Assembly (NCBI GenBank): GCA_007922225.1 | Contig: ML679956.1 | Coordinates: forward strand, 72,098,111 to 72,162,110 | Reading direction: 5' to 3' | Source: Emydura subglobosa | Taxonomy: Eukaryota; Chordata; Testudines; Chelidae | Length of the DNA stretch: 64,000 bases | In this document: piece by piece, positions 11,144 to 23,394 of the stretch | Layout of the letters: each line of letters begins with the position of its first letter | Numbering within the stretch: position 1 is the stretch's first letter | Position numbers and translations under genes: made by a program | The notes under the pieces: model-generated | Database searches by the model: none | What the model was told of the DNA's origin: nothing | What the model saw: only the letters and a program-made list of their open reading frames with translations

Positions 11144-11397
11144 GGGTATGTTTACACTGCAAAGAAAAAAGCAGCAGCATGGAGTCTCAGAGCCCAGGTC
11201 AACTGACTTGGATGTGTGGGCTCAGGCTGTGAGGCTGAAAACAGCAGTGTAGATGTTCCCACTCGGGCTGGAGCTCAGGTTCTAAGACTCTCCCAGGCCA
11301 AGCGGGAACGTCTACACTGCTATTTTTAGCCCTGCAGCCTAAGCCCAGCCTTTGGGTCTTGGCACTGTGGATTTTGCTTTGCAGTGTAGACACCACC
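11144..11397. mobile_element. MITE, relative of the 10767 element
   Basis: The left end GGGTATGTTTACACTGCAAA and the reverse complement of the right end GGTGGTGTCTACACTGCAAA form a terminal inverted repeat of about 25 bp. It lies 138 bp after a related element. The interval between them contains further matching material (for example atgtctacataat near 11041), suggesting a cluster of related insertions. Confidence 0.7.
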
Positions 11398-11684
11398 TAA
11401 GACAGAGCCCTTTAGTGTAAGCTCAGGCAAGGTAATCCTCTTTCAAACAACCTGCTGCTTGACAGGGTTCTACTGTTTTCTGACACAGCAGATGTTGTGG
11501 GTATAGCTTCATAACTTTTCAGAGATTCTATCATTTAAAATGGATGTAAAATACTTGCCAATTGCTCAATGATCTTTTTGTTTTTGTCTTAAGGAGTTTA
11601 CATAATATAAGAATGGCAGATTCAGACAAATAACTAAGGATGTTTGAAATTTAGTTTATTTTATGCTCTAGCTCAACCAGATGT

Positions 11685-11785
11685 TAGAGGCTTGATGCAG
11701 GAACCACCTGGAGAAATTACATGGCTGGTATTATGCAGGAGGTCACACTAGATCACAATGGTCTCAACATGTATTAATCTGATTT
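11685..11785 (+). mobile_element. CR1 LINE 3' end fragment
   Basis: Contains, in order, gcttgatgcaggaaccacc, atggctggtattatgcaggaggtcacactagatcacaatggtctc. This is the typical last 90 bp of one CR1 subfamily. The element at 32090-32180 ends in a comparable way (agactagactatcacaattgtccc). It is strongly 5'-truncated. Confidence 0.75.
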
Positions 11786-12179
11786 CCCCCAAAAAATATT
11801 TCTAGATAGACAACAGCTCTATATTACTTTTCCCACAGAGGTGATTATTTCATATCATATGAACTGCACAGAATTCCCCTATACTGAGTACCATGTTGCT
11901 AATCTTTTTCATCAAGGAAAGGGGCTGCAATGGAGTTGAAAGAGGCTTTATGTGGCCCCCGCTCGAGATTAAGTTCCAGGAGCTAGGGATGCTGGCCAAT
12001 CAGCAATCTTACTCCTATATTGGCCAATGGGTGTTAGAGACATTGGGGAGGGGGAGAGCTACTTGGTGTTCCTCACCGACTGTCTCCCTCCTTCACTACC
12101 AGGGCTGTCCCCTTCCACCGCCAGCCCCATCAAGTTCACCCTCCCGTTGAGGCAAGTAGGTGGCTTCTCCCCCCACAAA

Positions 12180-12350
12180 GATCTCAAATGCTTTGCTATC
12201 AATTTTTTTAACAGCCTGGTAAAATAGGAAGTATTATCCCCATTTTACAGATGAAGAAACAGAAATTCAAAGAGATTAAATTACTTGCCCAGTATACACA
12301 GGAAGTCTCTGGAAGGGCCAATTACAGAACCCGTCTCTAGTCTTGTGCCT
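12180..12350 (-). mobile_element. MIR (CORE-SINE), antisense to the plus strand
   Basis: Contains tattatccccattttacag, atgaagaaacagaaattc, gagattaaattacttgcccag and acacaggaagtctctgg. This is the reverse complement of the MIR core (CTTGGGCAAGT...CATCTGTAAAATGGGGATAATA). The same core reads on the plus strand at 43890-44060. The tRNA-like head is not clear. Confidence 0.85.
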
Positions 12351-12764
12351 TCCTCCCCTTCATATTATTTATCATACACACGAAAAAACCCCACCCCATG
12401 GACCCAGTTTTTCAGAACTGCACGTGCTCATTATTTGCATATGCAATCACCAAATCTTAGTGCTTAACTTTATCAAGTTTGCTGCAGAAATTGGAAGGTT
12501 TGCAGTGAATGAAGAAGGGTACTGAACAGGCAACCTTAATTCTGGTACTACTTAATTTCTGAGTGCTTGATTTTGCAAATTTAAAATTTTTTTAATGTAG
12601 TTTGTGTTTTGGTATGTGATATTAATTTATCTGATGGATACATTCATTTATAGTGCCATCAAGTTGTGCAATAACTAATGTATGTGACTCTGATCTTATT
12701 GTTAACCTACTATGTTTCCTCCTACTGTTTGCCACATTCACTCCTGACATTTTGTTTCAAAATT

Positions 12765-12893
12765 AGACTGTATACTCTTGAGGCAGACATTGTGTCTACC
12801 TATGTGTTTGTACAGCTCCTAGCACAATGAAGTCCTAAGCTTTATGTGGTCCTTTGGACCTAACCACAACACAAAAAAATCATAAAATAATAA
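12765..12893 (+). mobile_element. L2/CR1-like LINE or SINE 3' tail
   Basis: Reads agactgtatactcttgaggc, then tgtgtttgtacagctcctag, then cacaatgaagtcct, and ends in an AAATAATAAATA-type tail. A second plus-strand copy lies at 19866-19985. The reverse complement of the same tail occurs fused to a MIR core at 20925-21095. It is an ancient interspersed repeat in amniotes; the exact family name is uncertain. Confidence 0.65.
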
Positions 12894-13251
12894 ATATACA
12901 CACTCCTGTCTCTTGTAAGTTAACTCAGTGCTGATAAAAGATTAACAGGCCTAAGCACTGAAGCTCTCCACCCACAGAACAGGCATACAATCAATACTGG
13001 CAGAGGGACCACCACTCCAAACAATATTTCAGCCCATTGCCTATTTAATCTTTTGCCTCTAAGATGTTTAACAAGCATGTCAAGTAGTGACAATTGTGTG
13101 GATAGTTTTTGCAATGTATACACTTCCATTTTAGGAATCAGACTAAGACTACTAACTTATTTCACAGGCTACTGAACAGTCTTCAGATAAGTAGTGACAT
13201 GACAATATTTGTGCAGGCAATAAGTAAACTGATACTTGAGATTGTTTGCAG

Positions 13252-13390
13252 TGTTGTTGTAGCCATGTTGTTTCTAATATCCTGGGACCAAGGTGGGTGA
13301 GGTAGTATCTTTTATTGGACCAAATTCTGCTGCTGAAAGAGATGAGCTACACACAGCTTTTGAGCCACACAGAGCTCTTCTTCAGGTTGA
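13252..13390 (+). repeat. Dispersed repeat, copy 1
   Basis: Contains tgttgtagccatgttg, caaggtgggtgaggtagtat, cttttattggaccaaattct and cacacagagctcttcttcag. A second copy with the same core is at 50055-50158. I recognise this as a common reptile interspersed repeat but cannot assign a superfamily with confidence. Confidence 0.7.
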
Positions 13391-13443
13391 CTTATATTTA
13401 TATATATATTATTGAATTATATACAGCTAAGAAATGTAATCAG

Positions 13444-13470
13444 TTTTTATTTATTTATTTATTTATTTTT
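13444..13470 (+). repeat. (TTTA)n microsatellite
   Basis: About five to six TTTA units inside a T/A-rich run. It has no other apparent feature. Confidence 0.9.
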
Positions 13471-13583
13471 AATAATCTAGCATATAACCTATTCTAACCA
13501 ACAAAATATATTTTAACCAATTTGCAGGTTAAACTCATGTTTGAACTTGTCTGGGGGGAGAAACTTATGAGTATTATTTACGT

Positions 13584-13786
13584 GGGCCAAGATTTTACAA
13601 GTGATTAGTGATTCCGAGTGCCTCCATTTTTGGATGCCCAATCTGAGACACCTTTAAAAGGGACTGATTTTCAGATAGTACATGTTCAGCATGTTCTGAA
13701 AATCAAGCTCATTTAAGGGGTCTCAAGTAGAAGTCCCAAAAACTGAGGTGCTCAAAATAACTAGTCACTTCTGAAAATCTTGTCCA
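13584..13786. repeat. Near-palindromic repeat, about 203 bp
   Basis: The left arm gggccaagattttacaagtg is mirrored by the right arm cacttctgaaaatcttgtcc. Further inside, gcctccatttttggatgc pairs with a region around cccaaaaactgaggtgc, and gattttcagat pairs with ctgaaaatc near the centre at about 13685. It is of the same general type as the 42058-42191 repeat (ccacattttcaagtg...cacttttgaaaat). Probably an old fold-back element. Confidence 0.8.
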
Positions 13787-14974
13787 TATTATCCAAAAAA
13801 GACTAGGTTTTTGAAAGACACAGAAGACAAAAGAAACCCTGACCTGAAGAGCTTAAAATCTAAATGCAGACAAAGGGTGAAGTGGGAAAAAGATGGAATA
13901 TAAAAGCCTGGATGCTTGGCACACAACTTTAATTCCATTTTGCATAGTTGATTGTTTTTAGAAAGGTTTGTTTTTAGGGCATTTCAATTTAAAATCTGTC
14001 TCTATTGGTCTGTGCTTTTAGGGAATGACAAATGTCTTAGAAATAGGTGTTACCTGGACAGATAATGTTTGTAAATATGGTGTTAGATCACTTCATGCTT
14101 GGAGAAGCTTAGAATCCACAAGGAGTAAAAAATCGATATCAAAGTCCTAGGGAGAAGATTCTAGAAAGAGTTTTGAAGCAGTTAAAGGGAAATTGGTAGA
14201 CAGACACCACTCATCAGGTAGGCCATTAATTGGCCTGAGAAGTAGAAAACCTCCATTTTGGCAACTGTCAATCTATGTCCAGTAACTGAAAATTATTATT
14301 TATTTTTGTATTAAAATATTCCCATAAGTATGGCAATCCTTTGAAATCAAGAACTGACAGTAATAAATGGCAAATAAAAGACTAAGATATGAGGAAATAT
14401 TCCAATATGCAGAAACCAAAGTCTAAAACACCAGGACGACAACATAATGCAGTGTGTCACCTAAAAAACTTATTATAACGACTCTCTTTCTGGAGTTATA
14501 ACTGAACTGAATTAGTGGAATTATAGAATAAAACACACGTTTACTCAAAGCAATGCCACATAAAACAAGAATTTGAGTAGCAATCCTGCTTCTTACAAGC
14601 TTTACATGTGCTATGAGGAACTGACAAACTAGACAGCTGCTTTATTCTATGTAGAAGTGAGAACATATCTTTTGCACACAGCAATTCAGTTTTTATTGTA
14701 GCCAAAGTCTGGCAGTATCAGTTCCCTCTGGGCTTAATCATTCCAAAATACTTACTAAATTTCAATTTAAGGATATTATTGGTTACTGAATAATGTGCTT
14801 AATTTCAGATTATTCTTAGCTTTTAGCAAAACAGAAGAGTTATATTTAACTAACTTTTGATGTGTAAATTCCTGTTTGTCATCTTTTAATGACAGTTAAT
14901 AAAGCCGCTAAAATGGCTATTCAGATGACTCAAAACCTCTAGAGCAACTGTATGCAGTACAAAGTAAATATAAA

Positions 14975-15195
14975 ATCTAATAAAATCTGCAGATGACAAA
15001 GATTGGCAGAGTATTAAATAATGATGAGGACACACAGTCATCAAGCAATCTGGATTTGCGCATTAATTCAGCCAAATGCAAAGTTATACATCTAGGAACA
15101 AAGAATGAGGCCTTTCCTACAGAATGGGGAATTACATCCTGGAAAAGAATGACTCAAAAAAATCAAGGGATCATAGCGCACAAGATATTTGCCTG
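14975..15195 (+). mobile_element. CR1 LINE fragment (RT C-terminal region)
   Basis: In the plus-strand frame from 14993, residues TKIGRVLNNDED and INSAKCKVIHLGTKNE match the region just after the reverse transcriptase catalytic motif of CR1. The nucleotide stretch tacatctaggaacaaagaat is shared with the CR1 at 30995-32180. It lies antisense to CTDSPL about 80 bp from exon 5. The 5' and 3' parts are missing and the frame is not functional. Confidence 0.75.
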
Positions 15196-15273
15196 TGACA
15201 AACAAGTCACTTCTGGCCTTAAACTCTATGAATCTATAACCAAATCAGAACCCAATGTAACAGCAATGCTTAC

Positions 15274-15330
15274 CTGATGTATGGTTCCATCAATTTCAAC
15301 GGGAACAATGAAGTCAGCATTATTAATTGG
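15274..15330 (-). CDS. CTDSPL: CTDSPL exon 5
   Basis: The 57-bp exon encodes PINNADFIVPVEIDGTIHQ, 19 codons in phase 0. The acceptor is TTCTTTCTAG and the donor CAG|GTAAGC. This segment of the SCP fold follows the catalytic strand and leads into the insertion that shapes the CTD-peptide pocket. Human CTDSPL has PISNAD, as I recall, and CTDSP2 has PINNAD, so that one residue does not discriminate, but VPVEIDGTIHQ is the CTDSPL form. A CR1 fragment on the opposite strand ends about 80 bp from the splice donor. Confidence 0.96.
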
Positions 15331-16604
15331 CTAGAAAGAATGACAACAAAGTAAGATAATGTTTTAAAAAAACAAGCGTAACTACTATTAGAAGGGGTGC
15401 TTTTCAAAGGCACCAAAAGGCCGTCAGGCTCCTAACTTCCAGCAAGAGTCCTAATATGTGCCTTTGGAAATCTCTCCCCCTCAGTTAGTATAAAAAAAGC
15501 TTGAAAAATTGCCTGCTCTGATATTTAAAAGTAAAAACTGCATAGAGCATAGATTGAATAATACACTTCACAGCAATTTTTCAATATGACTAAACTCAGA
15601 TTTTGCATAGGGTCTGGGATTATTTTATGTAAGGATGATGAGAAAATGCAAGTATCTCCCTGATTTAATAGTCTGAGTTTAATATTTGTTTCTATTATTG
15701 TCTCATGATGGGGATTTGTCATTACACTACTGAACTACCATTTCCGATGTCCTTCTCCCCACCACATTCCAAAACACCTTTCCCCTCCCTTTTATCCTTC
15801 AGGTGTGTATTTAACACAATAAATCAGCAAACCCGAAGGCTGCTCAAATATGCTGGGGAAGTAAACAGGGAGAATGATAAATACTGTCATCAAAAAGGAG
15901 CACCAAAAAAAAAGGTTTATCTCAGGTTGCTGCTAAAAACACAAGGATCTGTAGTTGAAATTTGAAACTATTTCATTACAAAAACTACTGTTATGTATTT
16001 TTAAAGTATATTAATGCCTTTTATGTAATGTTTTTCATATTGAAGGACCCCAACATATTTTTATGATCTCGCACACAACTTTCCCCACTTAAAAGTGGTC
16101 AACCCTTGGGTAGAATGCAATAATTGTGAAACAGCACATGCTGCCATAGAGCATTTTAGTGAAGAATTCCACAACTAAAGGAAACTGCAGGAGAAATTTA
16201 GGTAATTGGAATCCAATTATTCAAACAGGTAGTTGGCCTGGAAACACAGGTGTTAATAACTCTACCCTTGTGAAAATTATGAGCTCTTTAATGACACAAG
16301 CAGGCAAGGGCCTCATCTCAGCTCAAAGACAGCGCGTTCAACAACACAAAGTTCACCAGCACCACTGAGATGCACTGGAAAGAGTGCCACCTGCAGAATA
16401 ACTAAAGTCATTTACTTTAGCATTTGGTTTTCTCTTCACAGACTCCCATCCCAGTACTTAGCAAGCTTAGCTAAGATTTGATGCCATGAGATACGAGTAA
16501 GATGGTTTCAACTTATTACAAAATATTACAGATTGTCAACTTGCAAAGAAATAAGAATGTGTGCAATTAAATTCCTATTACAAGCCTAATGTTTTTCAGA
16601 ATGC

Positions 16605-16641
<37 letters not shown>

Positions 16642-18558
16642 GGAGGAATTTTTGTTTGGAAATTTTTTGTAAATATTGATATAAAGCTGTGCCTGACTAT
16701 ATACAATAAAGAGACAATTGTCAACTTTGAAAATTAACGCAAGGGAGCACGAATCCTTTGCAGTATGTGCAAACCTCTGCTCTAGACGAGAGTTTTGATG
16801 ATGCTTGTTGAGGAGATGATATACTCTTTCAAACTATTTTAAAGTAATTGGATAGAATAATCTCAAGAGAAATACATTTTATTTTCATTAAGCAACCACA
16901 AAACTAAAAATTTAAGAAGCACTCAATTAACATTCATTTTTCACATTGAGGATTGATACTGATTCCCTGTTACTTTAGTGGATGCCGTGCATCTTTTCTT
17001 GAATATGCTTCACTTCCCTCCCAGCTATTTTGGCTCCTCTCTCTCTAAATAATTGAATAGCTTTACAAAAAGTTAGTATTTCCTCCCCACGAGTCCAAAT
17101 GAGCTTCTACCATGATAGAACACTAAGAAAATTCCCAACTACAACTTCAGGAGTGACTATAAAAGTCAGGGATTTGGCACTGAAGTCTATAACAGCTTAC
17201 AAGTCTATACAATCCTACAATTTGAGCCTAACTTTGTATCACCATATATCCATATAAGGTTTTTTTAAAAAGTCAACCAAGAAATATTGCTTCCAGATTC
17301 AGACCGCTAATTAACTATGGTTTATAACTTCAAGTGCCTGGCAACTGAATATTTACTAGGATTAAAACAAGAGATTTATGTTTGCAATGAAAAATATAGT
17401 ATAATCAAAATTAGAAGCCCTATGAAGTTACTGGCAATTGCTCCTGGTAAGGCAACATACTAATGGTGCTTTAAGATCTTAAAGACCAACATATAAAGCA
17501 AGATGATGCCTCAGATTTGCTGAACATGAAAGACAGTCACATTTTTGAGTCAATTTGAAGCAGTGACTACTACTCTTGCCTTAACGTTACATCCTATCTA
17601 AACAATAAACACACACTCCATGACAGAAATTTAAGCTCTTCAAAATTCTGCTTCAAAATGACTGACTCACCAGCAACAGCTATACATCACTCCACCTTCC
17701 TGTAATGGAGGCTGAATACTTAATGTGCTGAGCAGAAAAGATGTGGTAACAAACTATCATTTACTTAACCCCACGACATTGGAAGCAATCTTTTCTTGAA
17801 ATAGGACACAGGTATTACTGGCACCAAGAATGTATTAGTGTAACATTCACAATCTCTTCTAGCAGAATTATACATCCACTTAGCATACAGAGGTCCTGAA
17901 ATTCCATCTTCCACAGCTGTGAATACTAGACTTGACTGCAGCAGAATTCACACTTCAGAAAATGAAAGTCAGTTCTTTAGGACAGCAAGTTCTACAGGTG
18001 TTAAATACTGACCCCTGCTGGAATATTTCAGCTACTGTGGCAGGACTGAGTGATCATTCAGTTAACGTCATTTCCCTAAAACACAGCTTTCTCTTGCAAT
18101 CAGAAGCAGTCATTACTTTATCAATGTTCATTCTATCCCGCCCCACAACCAAAATGAACAGGAAAATAACTGTAGGAACTGGACAATGGAACTGCTCCCA
18201 AAGGAGGCAGTATATTTACTGTCTCTAGAAACAGACCTTGAAGGATCCTTTTCAGTCATCTTCATCACTATGCATTGTTGCAAGAAAGTTTTCATAGTTA
18301 CTGTACTTTGTCATTCCTGATAAACCTGTTTACTCTCTATCAGTTAGAAAAAACCTAATAAGGAAATGATCTAAGAGGGCACCTTTTTTTCTATGAAGAG
18401 ATGTGTATATTGAATCAAGAAAATGATCCAATCACCAGAACATTAATGGATGGCTTGTCAGACTAGTTAACATACTGTCTTAAGAAGATTACTATGTCTA
18501 TCATGTTCACTAATATTTTTATGATCAAGTAGCAAAGAACACTTGAGAGTGTATTTAC
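15331..18558 (-). other. CTDSPL: CTDSPL intron 4
   Basis: Intron of 3,228 bp with donor GTAAAT and acceptor TAG. Apart from a T28 run at 16609-16636 and what looks like half of a palindromic repeat near 15385-15480 (gtgcttttcaaaggcacc...gtgcctttggaaat), I see only AT-rich sequence. No transposon ends or RNA genes are recognised. Confidence 0.7.
16609..16636 (+). repeat. Poly-T tract (28 T)
   Basis: An uninterrupted run of 28 T on the plus strand. I see no retrogene or SINE body next to it on the minus strand that would make it a poly-A tail, so I call it a simple repeat. Confidence 0.9.
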
Positions 18559-18660
18559 CTTAAATGAACTGTGCACTAATGTTTCATCTAAATCAATGAC
18601 CACACATTTCTTCCCATAGTCCGATATTGTCAGTTCTGGCAGGAGGTATTTAGCTGATGG
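18559..18660 (-). CDS. CTDSPL: CTDSPL exon 4, catalytic DLDET motif
   Basis: The 102-bp exon encodes 34 residues, [20 protein letters not shown] followed by [14 protein letters not shown]. The acceptor is a long T-tract ending CTTCAG and the donor is AAG|GTAAAT, phase 0. DLDET is the DxDx(T/V) signature of the FCP/SCP HAD phosphatases. The first aspartate is the phospho-acceptor nucleophile and the second the general acid/base, and both are intact. SCPs remove phosphate mainly from Ser5 of the RNA polymerase II CTD repeat, support REST-dependent silencing of neuronal genes, and CTDSPL (RBSP3) has been reported to dephosphorylate RB1. Human reads PPAKYLLPEVTVLDYGKKC as I recall, so the upstream linker has a few substitutions while the catalytic strand is unchanged. 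Confidence 0.97.
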
Positions 18661-19865
18661 CTGAAGAAAAAAAAAAGTGCAATAAAAAATGTAAGTATTT
18701 TGCACATTAACCAGAGGTGTGCACTCTGAGCACAGATATAAGTCATAAGGTTAAACAGGTTTTTTGTGCCCGTTTACAATACACAGTTGGAAATGAAAGC
18801 TCTCATGCAATACACAAACTGCTTTCTGTATTTTTATTTCTCGAATGAATATCAAACGCTTTGGAGATTCATTTAAGCAATATATATGAACATAGCAAAA
18901 TAATTGTAGTAGCTAAAGTCTGGTGGAAATGGGACACAATTAGTAGGACTCACCTCCTCCACTAGCCTGCTTTCTTATGCCTCAATATGGGCTACACAGC
19001 TGGAGCCTTATCTTGCTCTACATCTCAGAGTCCGAAGCAGCAACTGGAAGCATAAACTTCTGGCCACAGCATGCATGGGTGACTGTGAAATTCACATAAA
19101 TCAATGCTTCCATTCGCCACAATGTACGCTGAGATGAAGTAACAGAAAGGCAAGCCCCAATTCTGAAGTTAAATGAGATTACACTTTAATAAGTGGTTGG
19201 AAACAGTTCAGAGCCCCATTCTGCAAATGACCATCACTGTAGATGAATTAATGCTTTTGCACAAATTACATGTTCAGAATCACAAGCACAAAAATATAGT
19301 GAATGAAAGTTCCATCAAACTTGGCTGTTACAGCCAGTACCCATTACAAAGGTGGGACTCAAAATATATTAGGAAGCTCCACAAACATCCTCCTGCAGCA
19401 GTCTATAACTGGTACAATATCTCAGGGGACACAGACTGCACCTGGGGCAGAAGGTAGAGTGATTACAGTTTTGTGGGCCACTGCCTGACCTAGCATCCTG
19501 AGTTGCAACACCGATTGTATTCTTCCCTGACTTTGCTACCAGATGTCATGTACCACAGTAGCATAAGAAGGAACTGGAAGGGGAGGATGCATCTTTTGGC
19601 TGCTTAAAGAAGCAGAGATACTGTCACACTCTTAAGGGGGTCTTTAATGTTTAAATAAATGGGTCAGTCTGAAAGAAGGGAAAATTGAGGTTGGATATAA
19701 AGCGAGGAGATGTTCAATATGGAGAGGAAATTAAATATGTTAATGGCTTAAAGTCCATGGATAGGGGTTAAAAACAATACTGAGATCACAATAGGATGGG
19801 GGGACCTCTCCCCCTCTCATCCCTAGTGTTTATCTTTCCTCTCCTTTTACATATACTTTATCTAT

Positions 19866-19985
19866 CTAGAGTGTAAGTTTATGAGACAAGGACAGTCTTT
19901 TTGTTCATGTTGATACAGCACCTAGCACAGTGAGATCCTGGTTTATTACTAGGGCTCCAAGGTGCTATGCTAATACAAATTAAAT
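19866..19985 (+). mobile_element. L2/CR1-like LINE or SINE 3' tail, second copy
   Basis: Reads agagtgtaagtttatgagac, aaggacagtctttttgttca, acagcacctagcacagtgag, gggctccaaggtgctatgct, and ends with an A/T-rich tail after aatacaaat. It has the same order of blocks as 12765-12893 and, in reverse, as 20925-21000. Confidence 0.7.
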
Positions 19986-20924
19986 AAGTAAATAATGGAT
20001 CATTAGGTCAATCTTGGTAAAATAGTCTTTTATGGAGGTAGTCTCAGAGACTTGTGAGGTCACCATACTGCACACTAGAGTAGGCTGGTTATCTGAATGA
20101 GATTACATCTGTGCGCACTATGATAATAAGAGTAGAGTATTCTGTATCAACCATTGCTTTATTTCTGAAGTTCTTCAGATAGTGGCAAAATATTTTCCAT
20201 TATTTTAAAAATAATGTTGTTTAACCACTAGTAAGAAATATGAAAACAAACTCTATTTCTGTACCACATTTTATTTCTATCAGATCTTTTCTCAGATATG
20301 TAGGAAAAAGGTTCCCAAGCTCACAGAGCTCATATTGTCTTTGCCAATGAACAAATGAAAAATAACTCCCAAGCTGGGTTATGCAATTTTAAGTCATGAA
20401 GTCAAACACTTAAGTGCAACAACCTCTGTAAGAAGCCGAAATTGGCTAAATTTGTGCAAATTCTCCTGAGAAAATTTTAATTAACTAACTAAGTGTTCTT
20501 AAAACAAATACTGTTAAGATTTAGGATTTAAATAATATGACAATCTTCAGCAACATTATGTATCCTGGGAAGGATTTTCAGAAGTACTCAGCGTTGATCT
20601 AACTCAGATTCCATAGAAGTCAATGGCAGTTTCTTGATATATCAAAATTAATCATCTTAATCATCTAAATCTCTTATTTTCTTTCTAGTTGTATTTGATT
20701 CTTAGATTAGGGCTCAGTGAAACCGAGATCACACTGATCTATAAGAGATAAACCACTGTATTGCCATTGATAAGGTCTGCACAGTGTGTGGGGCTGGCAT
20801 CAGATTAGATGTTAATTACACATCAGATTTGACTCAATACCCAAACAGAATGAGGTCTGCTAATAGTATAGTAAAAAGTTGTTTTACTTCTGTGAATATA
20901 TTTATTATTTATATTATGGAAACA

Positions 20925-21095
20925 CCTACAGACTAAGTTTGCCAGGCATTGTACAAACACAGAATGACAGTCCTTACCCCAAATCTTACAATCTAAATAG
21001 ACAAGACAGTGAGGGAGAAAGTATTACCTACATTTTACAAATGAGAAACTGAGACACAAAGATTCAGTATCTTAGCCACAAAACCATCCTACCTC
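20925..21095 (-). mobile_element. CORE-SINE with MIR core and LINE-like tail
   Basis: On the plus strand the order is tail (gccaggcattgtacaaacac, gacagtccttaccccaaat, cttacaatctaaatagac) then reversed MIR core (acctacattttacaaatgag, aaactgagacacaaag). The SINE therefore runs on the minus strand with the core upstream of the tail. It links the stand-alone tails at 12765 and 19866 with the MIR-type core, suggesting they belong to one family or share a LINE-derived 3' end. Confidence 0.7.
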
Positions 21096-23394
21096 TCAAG
21101 GTAGTACATTTGTTCATTTTAAGGAACGTTAGTATATTTTTCATTTAATAGTAGCACAATTTGTATAAACAGTTCAAAGTACATAATGGTAACATTAACT
21201 ACACAACAATTTCTTCTGCTACATGAAGAGTGTTTTTACTTACACTGTAAAGGATCCAAAAGCACCATTAAGACATAAATGATATGATAGCACCATCAAG
21301 TGTTCCATTATACATGAAACAGGATCTAGTTTCTGATTTTTATACTCTCCCACACACACTCACTTTAAAAGGTCGACCAGGAAAAAAGTCATGAAAGGAA
21401 TGCACTGCGTGTCCGGTTTTTTTTTCAAAATTAAATATCTTAGGAAAAATATATGCAAATAGCATTCCCTGACTCTTAGTAATGAGTAGTACTGAATGAA
21501 TATATTATTCAGGTGGAATTTAGAACAGCTGAGGTAACTATTGCAAATTAAAAATAAACCAGGGATTGTTACAAAGACTAACATCTCTATGTATGGTGCA
21601 TTAATGGCATGACAAAAAAATCAAGGACAAGACTAACTGTACAATATGTATTATTGCGTAGAACCAATAACTGTTCCCTGGCAGCTGATCAAACCAAATC
21701 CAGGAAGGGAATGAACATCTCAGAGAACATTACAAGACTCAAGGGCCTTATAATGAAAGAGGCTGAAACTGTCTTTGACTCTGAGCCAAGTAGTATTGTA
21801 TTCCTCTCTCTTTCCATTTGAAGCTCTGCTTTCTCTAAGCAGCAGTGATGAGGAGAACAAATGTATTTCCATTCTTCTCTCTCCATTCTATGTACTCACA
21901 TACCTGGTTAACATCCAGAATTCTCCTGCTACCTGGAGTTTTGCCTTAGCTTAAGAAATACTCCATACAAATCTGAGCCTAAGCTTTCCCAAAGCCTGCC
22001 TCCATCTAGGGTTTTCTTGTCTCAGCCACTAGTTTCCTCTTCAGAGAGAGACTCCAGCCTCTCTTGTTCCCTGGGTGGTATTAATTGGAACTAACTTGCT
22101 AGTTTGATACAGCACTAGATATACTACATCTTCATACCCAGTTCCAACACCTGAATGTACATTGACTCAACAAAGAGTTACATTTGCACACAGGGTCCTA
22201 GGACATGTTATTCAGGTCCCAGCCACAAGGCTTGATTTAATCTGATCCTGCCTGAAAAGCAGAATGCCTGAAGGGATGCCAGGCTAAACTCTAAACTTTC
22301 TCAATAGTTAACATGTCTGAAGATCAGAGGAAACAAGCAACTGGTTTTTGGTTTCCAGTTAATTTGTTCTTCACATGCAATGCCATTTCTGTGCTGACAT
22401 TAGCATGTGAAGGCTCTTCTCTCCTGCAGATCTGAAGGGGCGTGGAAAATATGAATTATGAAGCAAAAGGTTTCACAATTCATGTAGAAACTGAAGATCT
22501 TGAGTAGGAATTTAGAGTAAGGATGACACCTAGGTGGTTTAAAGAACGTAAGGAGTGTGTATATCTGACAGTAACTAATTTACGCTGACATCCAAGCCTT
22601 CTAACTAGAGCCTTTTCTACACAATTGTAGCAAAGCTTATACCAAGGAAAGGAATAGTGCCAATGAATTTCTGTAGTATCAATTTTTAAATCAATTCACA
22701 TATGCCTAAATGAAGAAAGCTGGAGAAATGTCCTAGGAAAGTAACGATTAGCAGACATAAATCATAGTCAATGAAGATATAATATTTATGATGATTAAAA
22801 TGAGATTTCAAGCTCTTTACCTGTTTTCTTTTTAAAAAAAAAAATCAAGCTTTTTAGTAATTTAAGTGTAACTAACAGTGGTCAACAGTAACTCATACTT
22901 ACTACACAGTGGTATCTGAAATACTGCAGTATTTCCCCATAACTGAGTAGAAAAATAACTATGGGTCTCAGACATTGTGTAGACACTGTGGATCAAATGT
23001 TGACTTTAAATTACAAGCACCATAAAGTACTTGCTGAGTCTTTTGTTCCACCACGATGAAAACTTTATGTATACTACAACAGATATTGTGTCATTAGATG
23101 TTATTAAACTAGTCACTGTTCAGGGCTTATGCATTCATCTCAGGTTTCCATGCTGTTAATTGGCATAATAGCCTTCAAAAAGCAATGACTGATCAGAAGT
23201 GTCTCAAGAAAGTTGAAGAAATACTACATTCTCTGACAGAGTAAGCAGGAATTCTTGTTTTCTGTTTGAAGTGTAAACAAATGGCAGAGCCATTTTTCAA
23301 GAATTCACTATATAAAGCAAACACTCAGCCTTCACAAAATGACAAGGTTAAAAGTGAAATTCAATGCAATTCACATCTTGCTAATGCTAAGTGC

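Larger units (their letters stand above)
5280..15273 (-). other. CTDSPL: CTDSPL intron 5, host intron of mir-26a
   Basis: Intron of 9,994 bp with donor GTAAGC and acceptor ATTCCAG. It holds the mir-26a hairpin 4.1 kb upstream of exon 6, together with two long near-palindromes, a pair of about 95-bp direct repeats, three MITEs, MIR-type SINE pieces, an L2/CR1-like tail, a (TTTA)n run and CR1 fragments, all listed separately. The remainder is AT-rich sequence in which I see nothing further. The intron would be numbered 4 in a transcript skipping micro-exon 3. Confidence 0.8.

Noticed and set aside
16609..16636. Poly-A tail of a processed pseudogene on the minus strand
   Set aside because: No cDNA-like body or target duplication next to the run.
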